A DNA stretch of 64,000 nucleotides from DATLSM01 sp049585815 (GTDB taxonomy: Bacteria > Actinomycetota > Thermoleophilia > Solirubrobacterales > 70-9). Position 1 is the stretch's first letter. Each line of letters starts with the position of its first letter. Both the position numbers and the translations under genes were made by a program. Under the pieces are notes generated by a model that did no database searches, was not told the origin of the DNA, and saw only the letters and a program-made list of their open reading frames with translations. The stretch is taken from NCBI GenBank assembly GCA_049585815.1, contig JBAVAR010000011.1, positions 6,490 to 70,489 on the forward strand, in the 5' to 3' direction. Positions 59,724-64,000 of the stretch are shown here, one piece after another.

Positions 59724-61307
59724 ATGTATGACTACGTAATTGTCGGGGCGGGGTCGGCGGGTTGCGTGCTCGCGGCGCGCCTTTCCGAGGACCCCGAGGT
59801 GAGCGTCCTGCTGTTGGAGGCGGGACCACCTGACACCAACGAGAACATCCATGTCCCGCTCGGCTACCTGAAACTCGCCCGCACCGAGGTCGACTGGGAC
59901 TACTGCACAGCGCCAGAGCAAAACTGCGACGGCCGCCGTCTCGCCCTCCCCCGCGGCAAAGTACTCGGCGGCTCCTCCTCGATCAACGCGATGATCTACA
60001 TCCGCGGCAACCGCGCCGACTACGACGGTTGGGGGACGCCGGGTTGGAGCTGGGAGGACCTCTTTCCTTACTTTCTCAGGGCCGAGGACAATGAGCGCGG
60101 GGCTTCTGAGTGGCACGGGGTCGGGGGACCGCTGCCGGTTTCCGATCAGCGTTCGGGCAACGTCATTACTCCGGCCTTCGTCGACGCCGGTGCCGAAGCC
60201 GGATTGGCCCGCAACGAGGACTTCAATGGCGCCCAGCAGGACGGGGTGGGGATGTACCAGGTGACGCAGAGGGGTGGGATGCGCGCCAGCGCCGCAGTTG
60301 CCTATCTGCACCCGGCGATGATGCGACCGAACCTGAGCGTGATGCCCTACATGCAGGTCAATCGCCTGATCTTCGAGAACGAGCGTGCGGTCGGGGTCGA
60401 GGCCACTCATCTCGGCAAGAGCGAGGAGTTTCGCGCCGAGCGGGAGGTGGTTCTCTGCGGCGGTACCTTCAATTCACCGCAGCTGTTGATGCTGTCGGGA
60501 GTGGGACCGGCCGAGCACCTTGCGATGCGCGAGATTGAGGTCCGCCTCGATAACCCCGCGGTGGGCGAGAACCTCAGCGATCATGCCGCCAGCTACTGCG
60601 TCTGGACGACCCCCGAGCCCGAGAGCTTGTTGCTGGCCCTGGAGCCGGCGGCGTTGGAGGAGTTCACGGCCGCCCAAACGGGTCCATTTGCCTCCAACCT
60701 GGCTGAGTCGGGCGGTTTCGCCCGAGTCGACCCAGGAGCGGTGGCGCCTGATACGCAGTTTCACGTGGCCCCCGTCCACATCGTTGATGAGGGAATGGGT
60801 GATCCCCAGGCGCACGGGGTATGGATCTCTCCCTGCCTGCTGACCCCCCGCAGCCGCGGCTCGGTGAAGCTTGCATCCAAAGATCCGACGGCAAAGCCGA
60901 TCGTCCGCAACGATTTCTACACGGCCGAGGAGGACATGCCGCGGATGATCGCCGGCATCGAGCTGATGCTGGAGATATGCGGCCAGCCGGCGTTGCGCCC
61001 CTACTGCGTCGAGCCATTCACGGCGCCGGCCGGCGACTCCGAGGAGGCGCTCCGGGCCCACGTCGCCCGCACCACCTTCCCGATTTATCACCCGGTCGGC
61101 ACCTGTGCGATCGGCACCGTTGTCGACGCCGACCTCCGCGTGCTTGGACTCGACGGCATCCGCGTCGTTGATGCCTCGGTGATGCCAATGGTTCCGCGTG
61201 GCAACACCAACGCGCCGACGATAGCCGTCGTCGAGCGCGCCGCCGATCTGATCAGGGGAGTGACCCCGCTGAGGGCAGCTGCGGCGCCGTCGGGTGCCGG
61301 CGTCTAG
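59724..61307 (+). CDS. GMC family FAD-dependent oxidoreductase (choline dehydrogenase-like)
   Basis: 527 residues; GTGAGGAG precedes the ATG. FAD-binding VIVGAGSAGCVLAARLSEDP (6-25); GMC signature 1 KVLGGSSSINAMIYIRGNRADYDGW; signature 2 CGGTFNSPQLLMLSGVGPAEHL; active-site His in YHPVGTCAIG (about 457) and Asn in RGNTNAPTIAVVERAADLI (about 494). It oxidises an alcohol with FAD, passing electrons to a quinone or oxygen. It has no signal peptide, so it is cytosolic or peripheral. The substrate is not readable; choline, polyethylene glycol and other alcohols are all used in the family. Single gene. Confidence 0.92.
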   Translation: MYDYVIVGAGSAGCVLAARLSEDPEVSVLLLEAGPPDTNENIHVPLGYLKLARTEVDWDYCTAPEQNCDGRRLALPRGKVLGGSSSINAMIYIRGNRADYDGWGTPGWSWEDLFPYFLRAEDNERGASEWHGVGGPLPVSDQRSGNVITPAFVDAGAEAGLARNEDFNGAQQDGVGMYQVTQRGGMRASAAVAYLHPAMMRPNLSVMPYMQVNRLIFENERAVGVEATHLGKSEEFRAEREVVLCGGTFNSPQLLMLSGVGPAEHLAMREIEVRLDNPAVGENLSDHAASYCVWTTPEPESLLLALEPAALEEFTAAQTGPFASNLAESGGFARVDPGAVAPDTQFHVAPVHIVDEGMGDPQAHGVWISPCLLTPRSRGSVKLASKDPTAKPIVRNDFYTAEEDMPRMIAGIELMLEICGQPALRPYCVEPFTAPAGDSEEALRAHVARTTFPIYHPVGTCAIGTVVDADLRVLGLDGIRVVDASVMPMVPRGNTNAPTIAVVERAADLIRGVTPLRAAAAPSGAGV

Positions 61308-61530
61308 AACCGGCCTCGTCCGGGACCTTGCTTAGAGCGCGCCTGCATCCCAAACGGCTCGATTCCACAGACAATTTGAGCCCACGGTGAGCTCGGCAGA
61401 CGGGCGGTCGCTCCAACCACGACGCGACCACTTACAAAACCACCCCCAGATCAGCGCAGCTGATCGCATCATGATGCTCCGAACCCGTCCTTGCCGGACG
61501 CGGTGCCGGATTGACGGGCGTGCGGTGCGC

Positions 61531-61920
61531 TTACTCGGCCTCAGCAGGCCAGCGGTCGGGGACCCGGACGCCGTCGCCGTCCTCTGGCTTTTTGCCTCCC
61601 ACAGCGATCAGCACCAGTCCCTCGGGCCCAGCGTCAAAACCCCGCACAACGGGCGGTGCGACGCGGACGACGTCCCACTGGCGCAACTCAACTCTGTCGT
61701 CGTCGAGCTTGATCCATCCGGAGCCGCCGACGACAACGTATGCCTCCTCCTGGGATTCATGGCGATGGCCATCGGCGGAGCGGTGCTCGGGCGGGTAGTG
61801 GAAGTAGCTGATCCCCAGTTCCCTTGAGTCGAGGTGCTTTCGGCCGAAGCGAGCCTCGACCGCCCTGCCCTGGGCTGAGTCCTCGACCTCCATCAGGTTC
61901 TTGATCGCGTATTCAGACAT
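61531..61920 (-). CDS. Small cupin-domain protein
   Basis: 129 residues, paralogous to 18818-19219. Motif 1 is DGHRHESQEEAYVVVGGSGWI with His-x-His-x4-Glu; the second motif (LRQWDVVRVAPPVVRGFDAG) again lacks the His. Role unknown. A TAGACT hexamer ends six bases before the ATG. Confidence 0.82.
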   Translation of the reverse strand: MSEYAIKNLMEVEDSAQGRAVEARFGRKHLDSRELGISYFHYPPEHRSADGHRHESQEEAYVVVGGSGWIKLDDDRVELRQWDVVRVAPPVVRGFDAGPEGLVLIAVGGKKPEDGDGVRVPDRWPAEAE

Positions 61921-61926
61921 GCATCA

Positions 61927-61932
61927 AGTCTA
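61927..61932 (-). promoter_or_regulatory. Probable -10 box (TAGACT), leaderless geometry
   Basis: TAGACT on the minus strand, six bases before the ATG at 61920. Confidence 0.5.
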
Positions 61933-61968
61933 GGGTGAGCGCCGGGGCGGCCCAGTGTTGGCGAAAAG

Positions 61969-63003
61969 CTAGGCGGGAACCAGCACCACCTTTCCGACGT
62001 TCAGGCGCTCGGCGATAAAGCGGTGAGCCTCGCCGGCTCGCTCGAACGGGAACGCCTCGGCGATCACGGGTTCCAGACGACCGGCCTCAAGATCTCCAAT
62101 CAGCGGCGCGGTGACGCGCTCGAGGCTGCCCTCGCGGTCCCACCACTTCAGCATGTTGAGGCCGAAGACCCCCTTGTTCTCGTTCATCACGGCGAGACTC
62201 TTCCACCAGGGGAGCGTCGCCAGCGGCATCTTCAGCAGGCTCCTCAGCGCCGCTGGAATGTCGCGACCTCGCTCGTTGGAGACCTCCGACAACCCGTACA
62301 TCACCAATCGGCCGCCGGGACGCAGCAGCCGGTAGTCCTTGTGGAAGGATGTCGGGCCCAGCGCGTCGATGATCACATCGACTCCCTCGCCGGCAGTGAT
62401 TCGCATGACCTCCACCTCGAAGTCGCGGTTGCGGTAATCGATCGGGTGCGTGACCCCCTCCGCCTGGATCGCCTGATGCTTGCCTGGAGATGCTGTCCCG
62501 AAAACCTCGGCGCCCACATTTCGTGCGATCTGGGTTGCGGCGATGCCGACTCCCCCGGCGGCGGAATGGATTAGGACCCGGTCACCTCCGCGCACCCCGC
62601 CCATCAGGATCAGTGCGGCGTAAGCGGTGCCGTAGTTGACCGGGAAGGCGGCACCCTGCTCGAAGGTGAGTCGGTCAGGCAGAGGAAGCGCCTGCCCGGC
62701 CGGAACGGTGACGAGCTCTGCCTGGCCGCCGAAGCGGGTCCCGCCGAGAACGCGTTCTCCCACCTTGTGGGTCTCCACTCCCGCACCGACCGACTCGATC
62801 TCCCCTGCCACCTCATAGCCGAGGACGCAGGGGACCTTTGGGGCATCCGGATAGAGGCCGACTCGCGCCAGGGTCTCGGCAAAGTTGATTCCCGCGGCCC
62901 TAACCGATATCCGCACCTCCCCGGGGCCGACGGGCGGATCTGGTATCTCCTGGACCTTAAGGACCTCGGGACCGCCCGTGCCGGTCAAGACGACCGCCTT
63001 CAT
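61969..63003 (-). CDS. NADPH:quinone oxidoreductase (zinc-free MDR family)
   Basis: 344 residues from the ATG at 63003; an in-frame TTG at 63012 would overlap the -10 box. Features: GroES-like N-terminal domain (VPCVLGYEVAGEIESVGAGVETHKVGERV), Rossmann motif HSAAGGVGIAATQIARNVGAEVFGTAS, and VDVIIDALGPTSFHKDYRLLRPGGRLVMYG. Zinc ligands of alcohol dehydrogenases are missing, as in quinone oxidoreductase/VAT-1-like members, which reduce quinones or enones with NADPH. Probably cytosolic. TATGGT ends eight bases before the ATG. Confidence 0.9.
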   Translation of the reverse strand: MKAVVLTGTGGPEVLKVQEIPDPPVGPGEVRISVRAAGINFAETLARVGLYPDAPKVPCVLGYEVAGEIESVGAGVETHKVGERVLGGTRFGGQAELVTVPAGQALPLPDRLTFEQGAAFPVNYGTAYAALILMGGVRGGDRVLIHSAAGGVGIAATQIARNVGAEVFGTASPGKHQAIQAEGVTHPIDYRNRDFEVEVMRITAGEGVDVIIDALGPTSFHKDYRLLRPGGRLVMYGLSEVSNERGRDIPAALRSLLKMPLATLPWWKSLAVMNENKGVFGLNMLKWWDREGSLERVTAPLIGDLEAGRLEPVIAEAFPFERAGEAHRFIAERLNVGKVVLVPA

Positions 63004-63011
63004 GGTCGCCA

Positions 63012-63017
63012 ACCATA
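63012..63017 (-). promoter_or_regulatory. Probable -10 box (TATGGT), leaderless geometry
   Basis: TATGGT on the minus strand, eight bases before the ATG at 63003. It excludes the TTG at 63012 as the start. Confidence 0.45.
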
Positions 63018-63289
63018 GCGGGGCGGTGATTGATCAATTCTGGTGGCGCCACCGCCGCCTCACGCCCTCGGGCATGGCGGTTACCAATCCGGCTCTCAGC
63101 GACTCCGAAATCAGCGTCTCCCACCCCGCTGTACCGCGTCTATCCGCTGGTGCGCTGAGGCCAAAATCAAACGGTCCCAGAGAGTGAGCTAAGGTCCACA
63201 TCCCCGGCAGGGTTACCGGGCAGCGAATCTTTGCGCGCCTGGAGGGGTTCCCTATCCGGGAGCGCAAACCGAGGAGAGAAAGGCAGTTG

Positions 63290-64000
63290 ATGAGACGGCA
63301 GAGCCCGAGTAAGCGCAGGTGGACCGGTGGGCTCTCCGCCACCCTCGTGGGCGTGATCGCCCTGCTCTGCCTCTGTGCGGGAATGGCGCAGGCCGAAAAA
63401 GCCGCCGACGGCAAGGTGATCGTCAACGTCAACGGCGGCATCTTCCCCGCAAAGCTGCCACGCAGCTCCCGCTCCCCGATCCAGGTCCTGATGGAATCGG
63501 GGATCACCACCACCGATAAGTCGGTCCCGCCCGAACTCAAAGAAATCCTGCTCGACATCAATAGCCACGGAGTCCTGCAGACCCAGGGCCTTCCCACCTG
63601 CTCGCTTTCAGAGCTAGAAGCGGTCTCAAGGCAAACCGCCCTAAACGTCTGCGGCGGCGCCCTGATCGGCCACGGCAACGTCTCCACCCACATCTCCCTA
63701 CCAAGCCAGGAAGCCTTTGCCTCAAACGGGCTGATGGACGCCTTCAACGCCCGCCTCGGTGGCCACCAGGCGATCCTCGCCCAGGTCACCTCCGAGCACC
63801 CCCTGCCGCTCACCTTCGTGATCCGCTTCGAAGTGAAGAAGGGCGGCGGCCAGTTCGGCACCGACCTGGTCGGCACCGTGCCCCCGATCGCCTCCGGCTA
63901 CGGCGAGATCACCGGCATCGACCTCTCCCTCTCGCGCAACTACACCCTGCACGGCAAGAAGATGAGCGTCCTCTCGGCCAACTGCCCGGCCCCGAAGGGC
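63290..64000 (+). CDS. Exported protein, paralogue of 42419-43183; runs off the window
   Basis: At least 237 residues, open to the window end. The ATG at 63290 follows GAGGAGAG. Signal peptide (basic start, then LSATLVGVIALLCLCAGMAQA), then VIVNVNGGIFPAKLPRSSRS, LKEILLDINSHGVLQTQGLP, a Cys pair (PTCSLSELEAVSRQTALNVC then GGALIGHGN) and, near the end, SVLSANCPAPKG. The order and spacing of these segments match the 254-residue protein at 42419 (IDFDRHGSVQTTGLEVC ... CPGAIVGEG). Glu is mainly GAA, as in the surface operon. A leader of at least 80 bases includes a CCCGG/CCGGG hairpin at 63203-63220. Function unknown. Confidence 0.8.
   Translation, partial: MRRQSPSKRRWTGGLSATLVGVIALLCLCAGMAQAEKAADGKVIVNVNGGIFPAKLPRSSRSPIQVLMESGITTTDKSVPPELKEILLDINSHGVLQTQGLPTCSLSELEAVSRQTALNVCGGALIGHGNVSTHISLPSQEAFASNGLMDAFNARLGGHQAILAQVTSEHPLPLTFVIRFEVKKGGGQFGTDLVGTVPPIASGYGEITGIDLSLSRNYTLHGKKMSVLSANCPAPKG

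Noticed and set aside
63203..63220. Riboswitch in the leader of the last gene
   Set aside because: One GC hairpin (CCCGG/CCGGG) with no recognisable conserved riboswitch core; an exported protein of unknown function gives no metabolic hint.
1..64000. tRNA genes, rRNA, insertion sequences, integrases, attachment sites
   Set aside because: I looked for cloverleaf-like stretches, transposase or integrase motifs and flanking repeats and found none I can support by eye; a tRNA and IS search would settle it.

Overview
The window reads as chromosomal DNA of a GC-rich actinobacterium, most likely order Solirubrobacterales (class Thermoleophilia). This is an inference from protein families: very large secreted proteins with 'TTQAGGHP' N-termini, 'FEYG..TAYG' fibronectin-like modules and polybasic C-termini, deazaflavin-dependent nitroreductase-like proteins, HMwFabG-type reductases, and a short fibre protein of a kind I associate with that order. 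I see no rRNA, tRNA, CRISPR array, insertion sequence or phage module.

Left third (1-27 kb): loosely packed single genes and short operons for redox and small-molecule functions (MetF-like reductase, deazaflavin oxidoreductase, extended SDR, cupins, carboxyltransferase, GFA protein, HAD phosphatase, rubredoxin, SDR, VOC protein), a CPA1 antiporter, several secreted proteins (four-module 640-aa protein, beta-helix protein, small exported proteins) and four decayed or frameshifted genes (104-527, 820-1082, 15606-16251, 18226-18731). A 457-aa regulator with two TetR units in one chain lies at 25.1-26.5 kb.

Centre (27.2-43.2 kb): a same-strand run of six exported-protein genes. The first four overlap by 4-8 bases and form two copies of one cassette: a large propeller/fibronectin protein followed by a 934-938 aa multi-module protein. 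A fibre-like protein and a small exported protein follow. Two hairpin-forming direct repeats sit just before the first gene. A paralogue of the last member starts at 63290 and runs off the window.

Right third (43.5-63 kb): small lipid and redox genes (MaoC, NTF2-like, DUF2182-like, DUF899, GNAT/TetR pair), then a tightly overlapping five-gene fatty-acid operon on the minus strand (thiolase, HMwFabG, MaoC hydratase, two acyl-CoA dehydrogenases), then a thioesterase, methyltransferase, YjbQ protein, GMC oxidoreductase, cupins and a zinc-free quinone oxidoreductase.

Over a dozen genes that lack a clear ribosome binding site have a TANNNT hexamer ending 6-9 bases before the start codon. This is the geometry expected if transcription starts on the start codon itself (leaderless mRNA), and it decides several start codons below.
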